A DNA stretch of 64,000 nt. It comes from Pleomorphomonas diazotrophica (GTDB lineage: Bacteria > Pseudomonadota > Alphaproteobacteria > Rhizobiales > Pleomorphomonadaceae). The DNA lies in NCBI RefSeq assembly GCF_002844595.1, contig NZ_PJNW01000003.1, forward strand, positions 62,001-126,000, given 5' to 3'. Each line of letters opens with the position of its first letter. The first letter of the stretch is position 1. Both the position numbers and the translations under genes were made by a program. A model generated the notes under the pieces. It had not been told where the DNA came from. It did no database searches and was given only the letters and a program-made list of their open reading frames with translations. This document shows positions 49,417 through 57,964 of the stretch, piece after piece.

Positions 49417-51327
49417 TCAGCCGACGCGCGCTTCGTCGTCACGCCGGATCGCCACGATGGTCGAGCGGGGCAGCGCGCCCTCGCCATCCGGGAAGGGAGC
49501 GTCGGGGTGCTGGATGCCGACGAACAGGGTCCGCTTGTCGGCCGACCAAGTCATGCCGGTAACCTCGGAGCCCTTCGGCCCGGTCAGGAAACGCTCAACG
49601 CGGCCGGTCGCCGGGTCGCCAGCGAGCATCTGGTTGTTGCCCTGGCCGAGGAAGTCGCCCTCGTTGCTGTCCTCACCGTCCGTCTGGATCCACAGAAGGC
49701 CGGTCGAGTCGAACATCATGCCATCAGGCGAGTTGAACATGTTGCCGGAGTTGATGTTCGACGAGCCGGCATAGGTATCCTTATGGACATCCGGATTGCC
49801 GGCCATGAGGAACAGGTCCCACTTGAACTTGCCGTCGGCGTGGTCGTCGTTTTCCGGATACCAGCGGACGATCTGGCCGTATTCGTTCTTCTCACGCGGG
49901 TTGACGGCGCTGAGCGCCATTTCATCGCCGCCGGCGTTGGCGCGCATCTTCCCGTCCTTCAGGACACCGCGATGACTGTTGTTGGTCAGCGCGCAGTAGG
50001 CCTCGATGGCGATCGGATTGATGGCGACCCACTCGGGACGGTCCATTGTGGTGGCGCCAACCTTGGACGCGGCCTGGCGGGTGAAGACGGCGATCTCGTC
50101 CGCCTTCATGCCGGTGGTCTCCGGCGTCAGCGCCAGCCACTCGCCATTGCCGTCGTCGGAGAACTTGGCGACGTAGAGCGTGCCCTCGTCGAGCAGCTTG
50201 GACGTGTCGCCGCCCGGCACGTAGATGCCGTTCGACACGTATTTGTAGAGGAACTCTCCGCGCTCATCGTCGCCCATGTAGACGACCACGCGACCGTCGC
50301 GGGCGACCGCGACAGCGGCGTTCTCGTGCTTGATGCGGCCGAGGGCGGAGCGCTTGATCGGCGTCGACGAGGCGTCCGACGGATCGATCTCCACGATATA
50401 GCCGGCGCGGCGCGGTTCGTTGGGATTCTTGGAAACGTCGAAGCGAGGATCGAAGGCCTCATAGCCATAGCGCGTTTCGGCGACGATACCGTAGCGCTTG
50501 TAGTCATCGGGCATGGCGAAGTTCGGATCGGTGGAACCGAAGTAGCCGTTGAAGTTTTCCTCGCAGGTCAGGTAGGTGCCCCACGGCGTCTTGCCGGCGC
50601 CGCAGTTGTTGAAGGTGCCGAGGCTGTCGGTGCCGTTGGGATCGGCAGCGGTCTTGATGAGATCGGAGCCGGCGGCGGGGCCGGAGATCTTCATCGGCGT
50701 CAGATGGGTGATGCGGCGGTTGAACGGGCTATCCAGCACGATCTCCCAGCCATCCTTGCCCTCGGCGACTTCCATGACGGTGACGCCCTGCAGGTTCTGC
50801 AGGATCTTCACGTCGTCGGCGCTCTTCGGCATGCCCTTTTCGTTATGCGGAAGGTTGGTCTCGTTGTTGACATACTCATGGTTGACGGCGATCACCTGAC
50901 GGCCGCCGATCACGAACAGTTCCATGCCGTCAGTGTTCTCGCCGAAGACCTTGTCGGAGGCCTCGAGGCTGACGCCGTTGGCGGGATCGATGTCGGGAAC
51001 ATTGGAAAACAGCGGTTGGCCCCACTTCGCGAGCGGCTTCCAGGCGTAGCCCTCGGGCACATGCACCGTGTTGTCGGTGAAGACCGGGATCGGCTTGAAG
51101 GCGAAGCGGCCGGACGCGCCCTGGGCATGGGCGGCCGTGGAGCTCATCAGGTTGCCGAGCGTGCCCATGGCAGCGGCGGCCGAGCCGAAGGCCAGCACGC
51201 CACCCAGAAAGCCACGGCGCGACACAGCCCTTCCGACGACGCGATCGAAATCGGTGACGGCCGGTGGCGGGTTCTGCAACTCGTCCCACTCATCCCAAGA
51301 CAACTTGTTGGTGTCGACATCGGCCAT
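49417..51327 (-). CDS. PhoX-family (DUF839) alkaline phosphatase-like protein, Tat-exported
   Basis: A 636-residue protein of the PhoX/DUF839 family. The N-terminus carries a twin-arginine signal (R37 R38 in SRRGFLGGVLAF) ending at AHA near residue 68, after a 30-residue cytoplasmic lead. Family segments include GTYLTCEENFNGYFGS, INPIAIEAYCALTNNSHRG, NMFNSPDGMMFDSTGLLWIQTDGE and GSEVTGMTWSADKRTLFVGIQHPD. PhoX enzymes are calcium/iron-dependent phosphomonoesterases of the periplasm. The Tat route fits cofactor loading before export. GGGGAG precedes the ATG; no Pho box was recognised upstream. Confidence 0.9.
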   Translation of the reverse strand: MADVDTNKLSWDEWDELQNPPPAVTDFDRVVGRAVSRRGFLGGVLAFGSAAAAMGTLGNLMSSTAAHAQGASGRFAFKPIPVFTDNTVHVPEGYAWKPLAKWGQPLFSNVPDIDPANGVSLEASDKVFGENTDGMELFVIGGRQVIAVNHEYVNNETNLPHNEKGMPKSADDVKILQNLQGVTVMEVAEGKDGWEIVLDSPFNRRITHLTPMKISGPAAGSDLIKTAADPNGTDSLGTFNNCGAGKTPWGTYLTCEENFNGYFGSTDPNFAMPDDYKRYGIVAETRYGYEAFDPRFDVSKNPNEPRRAGYIVEIDPSDASSTPIKRSALGRIKHENAAVAVARDGRVVVYMGDDERGEFLYKYVSNGIYVPGGDTSKLLDEGTLYVAKFSDDGNGEWLALTPETTGMKADEIAVFTRQAASKVGATTMDRPEWVAINPIAIEAYCALTNNSHRGVLKDGKMRANAGGDEMALSAVNPREKNEYGQIVRWYPENDDHADGKFKWDLFLMAGNPDVHKDTYAGSSNINSGNMFNSPDGMMFDSTGLLWIQTDGEDSNEGDFLGQGNNQMLAGDPATGRVERFLTGPKGSEVTGMTWSADKRTLFVGIQHPDAPFPDGEGALPRSTIVAIRRDDEARVG

Positions 51328-51419
51328 AATGGCTCTCCCCTGTTTGGAACAATTCCAGCAAGGGGATGTACATCTGTAAAAATACAGATCGATGACAGCG
51401 GGCGATTTACGAAACCGGC

Positions 51420-52385
51420 TTAGTCCGAAAGGCCCAGGTCGCTGAGGTCAGGGCCGAGCGGCACGATCCGCTGAGGATTGAGACTCTTCATCGAGTAATA
51501 GCCGCGCTTGATATGGTCGATGCTCACCGTCTCCTGAATGCCGGGCAGGCCAAGGACGCGCTTCAGGTAGCCGCCGAGGCCGGGATAATCGGCGATGCGG
51601 CGGAGATTGCATTTGAAGAGGCCGTGGTAGGCGGCATCAAAGCGGATCAGCGTGACGAACAGGCGGACGTCGGTCTCGGTGAAGCGATCGCCGTGCAAGT
51701 AGGACCGGCCATCGGCGAGCCGGGCCTCCAGCTCATCGAGCATGTCGAAGACGTCGGCGAAGGCCTCCTCATAGGCGATCTGGGTGGTGGCGAAGCCGGC
51801 GCGATAGACGCCGTTGTTGAGGCGGGGATAGATGCGGTCGTTGAGTGCATCGATCTCGGTCGCGAGATCGGCGGGATAGAGATCGATATCCGAACGCGCA
51901 AGACCTCCGAAGCCGGAGTTGAGCATCCTCAGGATGTCGGCCGACTCGTTGTTGACGATGGTGCCGAGCGTCTTGTCCCATAGCACCGGCACGGTGGCGC
52001 GGCCGGTGAAATGGGGATCGGCCTTGGTATAGATCTGGTGCAGATAGGTGGCGCCGTTGACCGCATCGGCAGTAGCACCTGGATAGTCGCCGAAGCGCCA
52101 GCCTTCGTCTGAAATCGCCGGCTCGACGATCGACAGGGATATGGCGTCCTCAAGGCCCTTCAGCTTGCGGCCGATCAGGGTTCGCGACGCCCAGGGGCAG
52201 ATCAGCGCGACGTAGAGATGGTAGCGATCCGCCTCGGCGGCAAATCCGCTCCGACCGGTCGGCCCGGCAGCGCCGTCGGGCGTCACCCAATTGCGGAAGC
52301 TTGAGACTTGCCGGACGAAGCCGCCCTTTTCGTCGGTCTTTTGAACCGGCTTCCACTCCGCGGTCCATTTGCCGTCAACGAGCAT
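51420..52385 (-). CDS. glutathionyl-hydroquinone reductase (YqjG/ECM4-type GST)
   Basis: A 321-residue Xi-class glutathione transferase. The catalytic cysteine is C63 in LICPWASRT, the hallmark of this class; TVPVLWDKTLGTIVNNESADILRML is the glutathione-binding segment, and a helical C-terminal domain follows (RLFVTLIRFDAAYHGLFKCN). These enzymes remove glutathione from glutathionyl-hydroquinones in the cytoplasm. AGGAG precedes the ATG. The TetR regulator lies 97 bases upstream on the same strand. The neighbourhood (aromatic-aldehyde dehydrogenase) hints at aromatic or lignin-derived compounds. Confidence 0.93.
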   Translation of the reverse strand: MLVDGKWTAEWKPVQKTDEKGGFVRQVSSFRNWVTPDGAAGPTGRSGFAAEADRYHLYVALICPWASRTLIGRKLKGLEDAISLSIVEPAISDEGWRFGDYPGATADAVNGATYLHQIYTKADPHFTGRATVPVLWDKTLGTIVNNESADILRMLNSGFGGLARSDIDLYPADLATEIDALNDRIYPRLNNGVYRAGFATTQIAYEEAFADVFDMLDELEARLADGRSYLHGDRFTETDVRLFVTLIRFDAAYHGLFKCNLRRIADYPGLGGYLKRVLGLPGIQETVSIDHIKRGYYSMKSLNPQRIVPLGPDLSDLGLSD

Positions 52386-52482
52386 GGCGATCTCCTGTCA
52401 GGTCATCAATGGGCGGCTCCGGCCAGCCCGGATACTGGGCGCGATATGGTAACGAGGACCAGCGACCGCAACCAAGACGTCG

Positions 52483-53136
52483 TCAGGCCGTTGGAGCGAT
52501 GCCGTCCAGCAGCGCCGTCAGAGCATCGGCCAGCTCGGACTCGAAATCGAGTCGCCGTGCCAGGAGCTCCGGCCTCGACTCAAGAACCCGCTGCATGCGC
52601 GGCCGCGGATTGGCAATTTGGTGAACGCCGACGATCATGGCGAAGACCCACTGGCTGAGGCGGGCGCCCTGCCCTTGAGCGATCGGTCCTAGAGCTCTCT
52701 CGAGGCAGGCACCAAAGGCATCGGTACGTCTTACGGTGCGCAGGCGAAAGGCGAGTGCCACGTCGTCGGGAAGATTGCCCTCGAGAACCGCCGGCAATCG
52801 AGCGAACAACTGCGTCATGAGCGGCCGTTCGATAAGTCCGGCCGCAATGAACTTGGCCAGCGCGCGATGATCGGAAGGCAGCGCTTCGGCAAAAGCCGCT
52901 TCCACAGAGGCGAGCCACCCCTCCATGTCCTGCTCGAGCAAGGCGAGGAATAACTCCTCCTTGGTCTGGAAGTAGAGATAGAGGGTTCCCTTTGCGAGCC
53001 CCGCCTCGCGCGCAATAGCATCCATCGACAGCGCCGACATGTCGCTGCCGATACAAAGCCGGCGCGCCGCGTCGAGCACGTCGTCGCGTCGGCGCTCCTT
53101 CTGTCCGGCGTTCATCGCCCGGCGGATCTGCGGCAT
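52483..53136 (-). CDS. TetR/AcrR-family transcriptional regulator
   Basis: A 217-residue repressor. The helix-turn-helix is RRDDVLDAARRLCIGSDMSALSMDAIAREAGLAKGTLYLYFQTKEELFLALLEQ (about residues 15-68), followed by an all-helical ligand domain. The start at 53136 (MPQIRRAMN) has GGGGA upstream; longer frames run into the operator region. It is divergent from the small membrane protein and the aldehyde dehydrogenase, and a 19-base palindrome lies between them. It is the likely repressor of both directions. Confidence 0.92.
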   Translation of the reverse strand: MPQIRRAMNAGQKERRRDDVLDAARRLCIGSDMSALSMDAIAREAGLAKGTLYLYFQTKEELFLALLEQDMEGWLASVEAAFAEALPSDHRALAKFIAAGLIERPLMTQLFARLPAVLEGNLPDDVALAFRLRTVRRTDAFGACLERALGPIAQGQGARLSQWVFAMIVGVHQIANPRPRMQRVLESRPELLARRLDFESELADALTALLDGIAPTA

Positions 53137-53250
53137 GTGGCTGTCCCCATTCGTGACCACCATAAACCAAGGCGCTTTCGAGTTTGAAGACCCACCGCGC
53201 TCTTGTGCGCTTGGCACCCCTGGTATTGGCCTCCCACCATGCCACTTGAC

Positions 53251-53269
53251 AAATGACCGGCGGTCATTT
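53251..53269. promoter_or_regulatory. TetR operator overlapping a -35 box
   Basis: AAATGACCGGCGGTCATTT is a perfect 9+1+9 palindrome in the gap between the TetR gene and the membrane protein. It begins on the last base of TTGACA (53246-53251), so the bound repressor would cover the plus-strand promoter. ATGACCG-type half-sites are common in TetR-family operators. Confidence 0.8.
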
Positions 53270-53321
53270 ATTGACACACACAGGATGGCCGGCGACCCAA
53301 CTCGCCTATGGAGTTGCCATC

Positions 53322-53750
53322 ATGCGGCTTTTATTCCGTCTCGCCTTTGTGGGTTACGCCCTCGCCATCCTGCAGTTCGCCGGGATCGGCATCGTTTTCC
53401 TCATGTCCGATCGGCTGATGCCATATCATCTCGCCGCCATGGGGACGCAATGGGAAGCGATGGCTCCGGGCATGCAGACCATGTCGCTCGATTTCATGAA
53501 GTCGGCCGGGGCAGGTTTCCTGATGGTGGCGGTCGCCGCCACCTTCCTGCTGATCATTCCCTACCGTCGCGGTGAGGCCTGGGCCAACTGGGCGCTGGCT
53601 GCGATCCTGCTAGGCGAGTTCGGTCTCATCCTCTCGCGCATGATCGACGTTGCCACCAATACCCCGGGGCGACCGGTGTTCGGGCCGTTCGTGGCGCTGG
53701 GCGCCATCACGCTGGCAAGCTTCCTTCTGTCACTTGTCTCACGCCGCTGA
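53322..53750 (+). CDS. small four-helix inner-membrane protein
   Basis: A 142-residue protein with four predicted membrane segments: about residues 5-27 (FRLAFVGYALAILQFAGIGIVF), 55-80 (AGAGFLMVAVAATFLLIIP), 86-105 (WANWALAAILLGEFGLIL) and 115-138 (VFGPFVALGAITLASFLLSL). GGAG lies 8 bases before the ATG. It is the first gene after the TetR operator and ahead of the aldehyde dehydrogenase. I do not recognise a named family; it could be a small transport accessory or membrane stress protein. Confidence 0.82.
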   Translation: MRLLFRLAFVGYALAILQFAGIGIVFLMSDRLMPYHLAAMGTQWEAMAPGMQTMSLDFMKSAGAGFLMVAVAATFLLIIPYRRGEAWANWALAAILLGEFGLILSRMIDVATNTPGRPVFGPFVALGAITLASFLLSLVSRR

Positions 53751-53843
53751 GGGACAAGGTCGAGCCACCCGCTCTCGCGCGGAAAACCCGACGCATGTAT
53801 CGCTCCGCCGGATTGTTCCCCAACCAACCGCCAGTTAGCTGAA

Positions 53844-55265
53844 ATGTCCGCCACTTCCACTCCCACAGCCGACCTCGATGCCCTACTTGCCGCCCAGCGG
53901 GCCGCCTTCCTTGCCGAGGAAGCCCCCGACCGGAGTGCACGTCGCGCCTCACTCGATCGATTGCGGGGCGCCGTCCTTGCCCATCGCGGTGCGCTGGAAA
54001 GCGCCGCCGCCGCCGATTTCGGGCATCGCTCGCCGCACGAAACGGCTTTGATGGAACTGGCGTCCATCGTTCAGACCATCGACTATCTGAAGCGCCGGCT
54101 TCGGTCTCTGATGGCGCCCGAGCGGCGGCGTGTCGCTGCCAGTTTTCGCTTTGGTCGTGCCTATGTCACCTATCAGCCGCTCGGCGTGGTCGGCATCATC
54201 TCGCCGTGGAACTATCCGTTTGCCCTGGCGCTCGTTCCGTTGGCCACGGCGCTCGCCGCCGGAAACCGCGCCATGCTGAAGCCGTCGGAGCATACGCCGC
54301 ATAGCAGCGCCCTGCTGAAGGACCTGATCGGCGAGGCGTTCGATCCCGCAGAAGTGGCCGTGGTCACCGGCGACAGCCGCGTCGGCATCGCCTTCGCCGA
54401 GCTGCCGTTCGATCATCTCTTCTTCACCGGAAGCACTGCCATTGGCCGCGAGGTCATGCGGGCCGCCAGCAACCATCTCGTGCCCGTGACTCTGGAGCTC
54501 GGCGGCAAAAGCCCAGTCGTCGTCGCGCGCGGCGCCGTCGATGATCGCACGGTATCGCGCATCGTCTATGGCAAGCTCGCCAACGCCGGCCAGACCTGCG
54601 TTGCGCCCGACTATGCCTTCGTCCACGAGGACGATATCGATGCCTTCATTGCCGCTTTCGACCGGGTGGTAAAACGGCAGTTTCCCGGCGGTCCGACCAG
54701 CACCGACTACACCTCGGTCATCGACGATCGACAGTTCGACCGTCTGCTGCATCTGCTTGAAGACGCTCTTCTCAAGGGCGCACGCATTGTGCCCGTCGGC
54801 CATCAGCCAGAAAGGGCGGCCAGCCGCCCGCGCACGCTTGCTCCCAGCCTGGTTGTCGACGTCCGCGAGGACATGCGCCTTCTCAGCGAGGAAATCTTCG
54901 GTCCGCTGCTGCCGATTCTGCCCTACCGAGACTCCGAAGAGGTCATCGCCTATATCAATGCCCGGCCGCGGCCGCTTGCCCTCTATTACTTTGGCAAGGA
55001 AGACGCCACATGCCGCCGGCTGCTGGCATCAACCACCTCCGGCAATGTCGGGATCAACAACACCATCCTTCATGTCGCGATCGACGACCTGCCATTCGGA
55101 GGCGTCGGCGCCAGTGGTATGGGCGCCTATCACGGCATCGAGGGCTTCCGGACGATGAGCCACGCTCGCGGCATCTACTCGCAGGGCCGCTTCAGCCTGG
55201 CCAGTCTGGCCCGCCCGCCCTACGGTCGGGTGATCGAGCACATACTGGGCACCGTGCTGCGATAA
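53844..55265 (+). CDS. coniferyl-aldehyde-type aldehyde dehydrogenase
   Basis: A 473-residue NAD(P)-dependent aldehyde dehydrogenase. It carries ISPWNYPFALALVPL, FFTGSTAIGREVM, the active-site Glu of LELGGKSP and the catalytic Cys of NAGQTCVAPDY. NNTILHVAIDDLPFGGVGASGMGAYHG is the pattern of the coniferyl aldehyde dehydrogenase (CalB) branch, which also has the short 470-residue length. It oxidises aromatic or long-chain aldehydes to acids in the cytoplasm. It follows the membrane protein by 93 bases under likely TetR control. Coniferyl aldehyde itself is not proven as substrate. Confidence 0.9.
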   Translation: MSATSTPTADLDALLAAQRAAFLAEEAPDRSARRASLDRLRGAVLAHRGALESAAAADFGHRSPHETALMELASIVQTIDYLKRRLRSLMAPERRRVAASFRFGRAYVTYQPLGVVGIISPWNYPFALALVPLATALAAGNRAMLKPSEHTPHSSALLKDLIGEAFDPAEVAVVTGDSRVGIAFAELPFDHLFFTGSTAIGREVMRAASNHLVPVTLELGGKSPVVVARGAVDDRTVSRIVYGKLANAGQTCVAPDYAFVHEDDIDAFIAAFDRVVKRQFPGGPTSTDYTSVIDDRQFDRLLHLLEDALLKGARIVPVGHQPERAASRPRTLAPSLVVDVREDMRLLSEEIFGPLLPILPYRDSEEVIAYINARPRPLALYYFGKEDATCRRLLASTTSGNVGINNTILHVAIDDLPFGGVGASGMGAYHGIEGFRTMSHARGIYSQGRFSLASLARPPYGRVIEHILGTVLR

Positions 55266-55567
55266 CGACCGTGTCGCCTTTACCTTGCCGGCTTCCCGTT
55301 GGCTAGCGCTGCTATCGTCAACTGCGTGGCCATTCTCACGCGCGGATCCTTGGCCGGCTGCTTTGCTCATGAGCCCGCCATTTCCGACCGCGGGCATCCG
55401 ATTTCATCGACGGACAGGAACAAAGCCGACACCCCAGGGCTGGGCTCGCGCCGGCGCATGCCAGCCGAGGCAGCCTCCGTCATCGACCTGTAACGATCGC
55501 ACTATATCGGAGTCCACCAGGATAAAGTGAGTTGCGGGGGGTGTTTGCACAGCTGTGCAACACAGAA
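55266..55567. other. intergenic region upstream of the ABC/phosphodiesterase operon
   Basis: About 300 bases. No supported gene; short open frames lack ribosome sites and family features. The right end carries the perfect palindrome at 55545-55560, immediately before the ATPase start. A TAAAGT box (55523-55528) could be a -10 element but no matching -35 was seen. Confidence 0.5.
55545..55560. promoter_or_regulatory. LacI-type operator just before the ATPase start codon
   Basis: TTGCACAGCTGTGCAA is a perfect 16-base palindrome with the form of LacI-family operators. It ends 8 bases before the ATG at 55568 and occupies the space where the ribosome site would be. The operon it precedes encodes a LacI-family protein (59653-60699), its likely reader. 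Confidence 0.75.
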
Positions 55568-56722
55568 ATGATGCCTTACGATGCTTACCTCACCCTCCGC
55601 TCCCTTGATGCCGGCTATGGCCGAACCCGGGTGCTCGAGGGTGTCGATCTTTCTATCGGCAAGGGCGAGTTCGTTGCACTGCTCGGTGCCTCGGGTTGCG
55701 GCAAGACGACGCTGCTGCGGACCATCGCCGGCTTCGCCCTGCCGAGCGCCGGCAGCATCTGCGTCGGCGATCGCGATCTCACACGTCTACCGCCGGACAA
55801 GCGCGGCATGGCGATGGTTTTCCAGTCCTACGCGCTCTGGCCGCACATGACGGCAGCGCGCAACATCGGCTACGGCCTGCGCCTCAAGGGATGGCGGCGT
55901 GAGGCGATCGCAGCCCGTGTCGCCGAGATGGAAGCGCTGCTCGGTCTCGAAGGGCTCGGCGGACGCAAGCCGTCGGAGCTGTCGGGCGGCCAGCGGCAGC
56001 GCGTCGCGCTTGGTCGGGCGCTGGCCGTCGATCCGGACATCCTGCTGCTCGACGAGCCGCTGTCCAATCTCGACGCCCGCATCCGACTCACCGTGCGCCA
56101 TGAGATCCGCGCCCTCCAGCAGCGGCTCGGCATCACCACCATTCACGTGACGCATGATCGCGAGGAAGCCATGGTGATGGCCGACCGCATCGTCATCCTC
56201 AACAAGGGGCGCATCGCCCAGCTCGGCACGCCCCAGGCGATCTATACCCGGCCGGCCTCCGCCTTCGTGGCCGCCTTCATGGGCGCCGAAAACGTCGTTC
56301 AACTCAACGCCACCTGCTCCGCCAATCGGGTCGATATCGCGGAAGGGCCGCACAACCGAGCAGCCAGTCTCACGCTCGGCCTGCCGGCACCGCGCAGCGG
56401 CCGACTTGAGGCCCGCTTCCGCTCGGAGCAGTTGCAGCTCAGTCGCCTTGGCGACGAAGCGACCGATGACACGAGCTGCGTTGAGTTGATCGGCCGCGTC
56501 GAGGCCGTCGTCTATCCGGGCGGCCAGTGGCGCCACACTGTCCGCATCGGCAAAGGCTCCGTGCTTGTCGATGCGGCGGAAGCGCTGCCGCCCGGCAGCG
56601 ACGTGCTCGTCCGGGTTCCCACCAGTGGCCTTTTCCTGTTCGCCGCGCCGGCCGATACGCCGAGCGGCCCGCCATCCGCAGCCGACGGCCCCTCGCCGGT
56701 TCGGGACAGACTGACCGCCTGA
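55568..56722 (+). CDS. ABC transporter ATP-binding protein (FbpC/PotA type)
   Basis: A 384-residue ATPase with Walker A GASGCGKTT, signature LSGGQRQRVALGRAL, Walker B LLLDEPLSNLDARIR and THDREEAMVMADR, followed by a TOBE-type domain. This is the group that drives import of iron(III), putrescine, thiamine and phosphonates. The ATG at 55568 (or 55571) is chosen from family length; it has no good ribosome site because the operator lies there. An in-frame TTG at 55532 with AGGA upstream is possible and would place the operator inside the coding region. First gene of an operon of six. Confidence 0.9.
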   Translation: MMPYDAYLTLRSLDAGYGRTRVLEGVDLSIGKGEFVALLGASGCGKTTLLRTIAGFALPSAGSICVGDRDLTRLPPDKRGMAMVFQSYALWPHMTAARNIGYGLRLKGWRREAIAARVAEMEALLGLEGLGGRKPSELSGGQRQRVALGRALAVDPDILLLDEPLSNLDARIRLTVRHEIRALQQRLGITTIHVTHDREEAMVMADRIVILNKGRIAQLGTPQAIYTRPASAFVAAFMGAENVVQLNATCSANRVDIAEGPHNRAASLTLGLPAPRSGRLEARFRSEQLQLSRLGDEATDDTSCVELIGRVEAVVYPGGQWRHTVRIGKGSVLVDAAEALPPGSDVLVRVPTSGLFLFAAPADTPSGPPSAADGPSPVRDRLTA

Positions 56723-56758
56723 CAACCAAAATCTGACAATCGAGATCGGAGACGCGTC

Positions 56759-57898
56759 ATGAACAAGCTGTTGCTCAACTCAGCGATGGTGCTGGCCATC
56801 GCTGCCTCGCCGGCCGGCGCCGCCGAGTTGACCGTGATCACCGCCGGCGACCAGAATATGGTCGACTACATCAACAACTACCTCGGCCCGCTGTTCGAAC
56901 AGCAGAATCCAGGCAACACGGTGCGCGCGGTTGGCACCGGCCCAGGCGACGCCGGCTCGCAGAAGATCGTCGAGCGCTTCGACGCACAGGCCAAGGCCGG
57001 CGCAGCCACCTGGGACACCGACGTGGCCGTCGTCCACGAAAAGTTTGCCGGCCCGATGGTGCAGGCCGGCTACCTCGAGGCCTATCGCGACAAGATCGCC
57101 ACCGGCAAGCTGGTGACCCGTGCCAATGCCGATAATGCCCTGGGTACCGAGGTCAAGGGCTACGTCATGCCGATGTTCAACAGCCAGACGGCTATCGCCT
57201 ACAATCCGGCGCTCGTTCCCAATCCGCCCAAGAGCTATGCCGAAATCGCCGAGTGGGCGAAGGCTCACCCCGGCCAGTTCGGCTACAACGGCATCAAGGG
57301 CGGCGCGTCGGGCGTCAGCTTCGTGATGGGCTGGGTCTATGCCTTCTCCGGCAGCGACGCACACAAGCTGATGTATGGCCCCTTCGACAAGGCCGAAACG
57401 GCCAAATGGGATGGCGCCCTTCAGAGCCTCAAGGACTTCACCAAGTCGGCCACGCTGACGCCGGGCAACGCTGGCACGCTCGATCTTCTGTCGCGCGGCG
57501 AAATCGCCCTGGGCCCCGTGTGGGTCGACATGTTCTACTCCTGGCAGGCCGACGGCCGTCTGCCGCCCGACCTCAAGCTGCTGCTACCCGCCCCCGGGAT
57601 GCCCGGCCAGCCGATGCACTATGTCGTTCCCGCCAAGGCGCCGAACAAGGAACTCGCCGAGAAGTTCGTCGAGCTGGCCACCTCGCCGAAGGTGCAGGCC
57701 GAGGGCATCGTCAAGAAGTTCAACTGGTATCCTGGCATCGACGCCGACAAGGTCAAGGCCGAGCTCGACGACGCCACCTGGAACAAGCTGTTCGTCGACA
57801 TCACCCCGGCCGATCTCGCCGAGAAGGGCAAGCCCTTCCCGCTCGCCCCGTATAACACGGCCATTCTCGAGGCCTACGAGGCCAAGGTCGCCAACTGA
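56759..57898 (+). CDS. ABC transporter substrate-binding protein of the phosphodiester-linked importer
   Basis: A 379-residue periplasmic protein with a signal peptide (MNKLLLNSAMVLAIAASPAG, cut after AGAA). The mature part starts ELTVITAGDQNMVDYINNYLGPLFEQQNPG and has the fold of the iron/putrescine/phosphonate binding proteins. GGAG precedes the ATG. It lies second in the operon, between ATPase and permeases, and is followed by a stem-loop. A GpdQ-like phosphodiesterase at the end of the cluster suggests that the ligand is a phosphodiester such as a glycerophosphodiester; this is inference. Confidence 0.9.
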   Translation: MNKLLLNSAMVLAIAASPAGAAELTVITAGDQNMVDYINNYLGPLFEQQNPGNTVRAVGTGPGDAGSQKIVERFDAQAKAGAATWDTDVAVVHEKFAGPMVQAGYLEAYRDKIATGKLVTRANADNALGTEVKGYVMPMFNSQTAIAYNPALVPNPPKSYAEIAEWAKAHPGQFGYNGIKGGASGVSFVMGWVYAFSGSDAHKLMYGPFDKAETAKWDGALQSLKDFTKSATLTPGNAGTLDLLSRGEIALGPVWVDMFYSWQADGRLPPDLKLLLPAPGMPGQPMHYVVPAKAPNKELAEKFVELATSPKVQAEGIVKKFNWYPGIDADKVKAELDDATWNKLFVDITPADLAEKGKPFPLAPYNTAILEAYEAKVAN

Positions 57899-57915
57899 TC
57901 GCCGAGTGCCATGGG

Positions 57916-57940
57916 GACCGTCCAGCCTCGCCGGGCGGTC
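57916..57940 (+). other. stem-loop after the binding-protein gene
   Basis: GACCGTCC (57916-57923) pairs with GGGCGGTC (57933-57940) with one G-U pair and is followed by TCTTTCATCC. It resembles a leaky terminator that would let the binding protein be made in excess of the permeases. It also argues against starting the permease at the ATG at 57911. Confidence 0.5.
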
Positions 57941-57964
57941 TCTTTCATCCTGCAATTTTCGGAT

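Noticed and set aside
49399-51423. A 674-codon open frame on the plus strand
   Set aside because: It is antisense to the Tat-exported PhoX-type phosphatase; its sequence is a low-complexity run of Val, Gly, Asp and Ala with no recognisable family.
57911-57964. Earlier start of the first permease at 57911
   Set aside because: It lies at the foot of a stem-loop directly after the binding-protein gene, has no ribosome site and adds residues atypical for the family.
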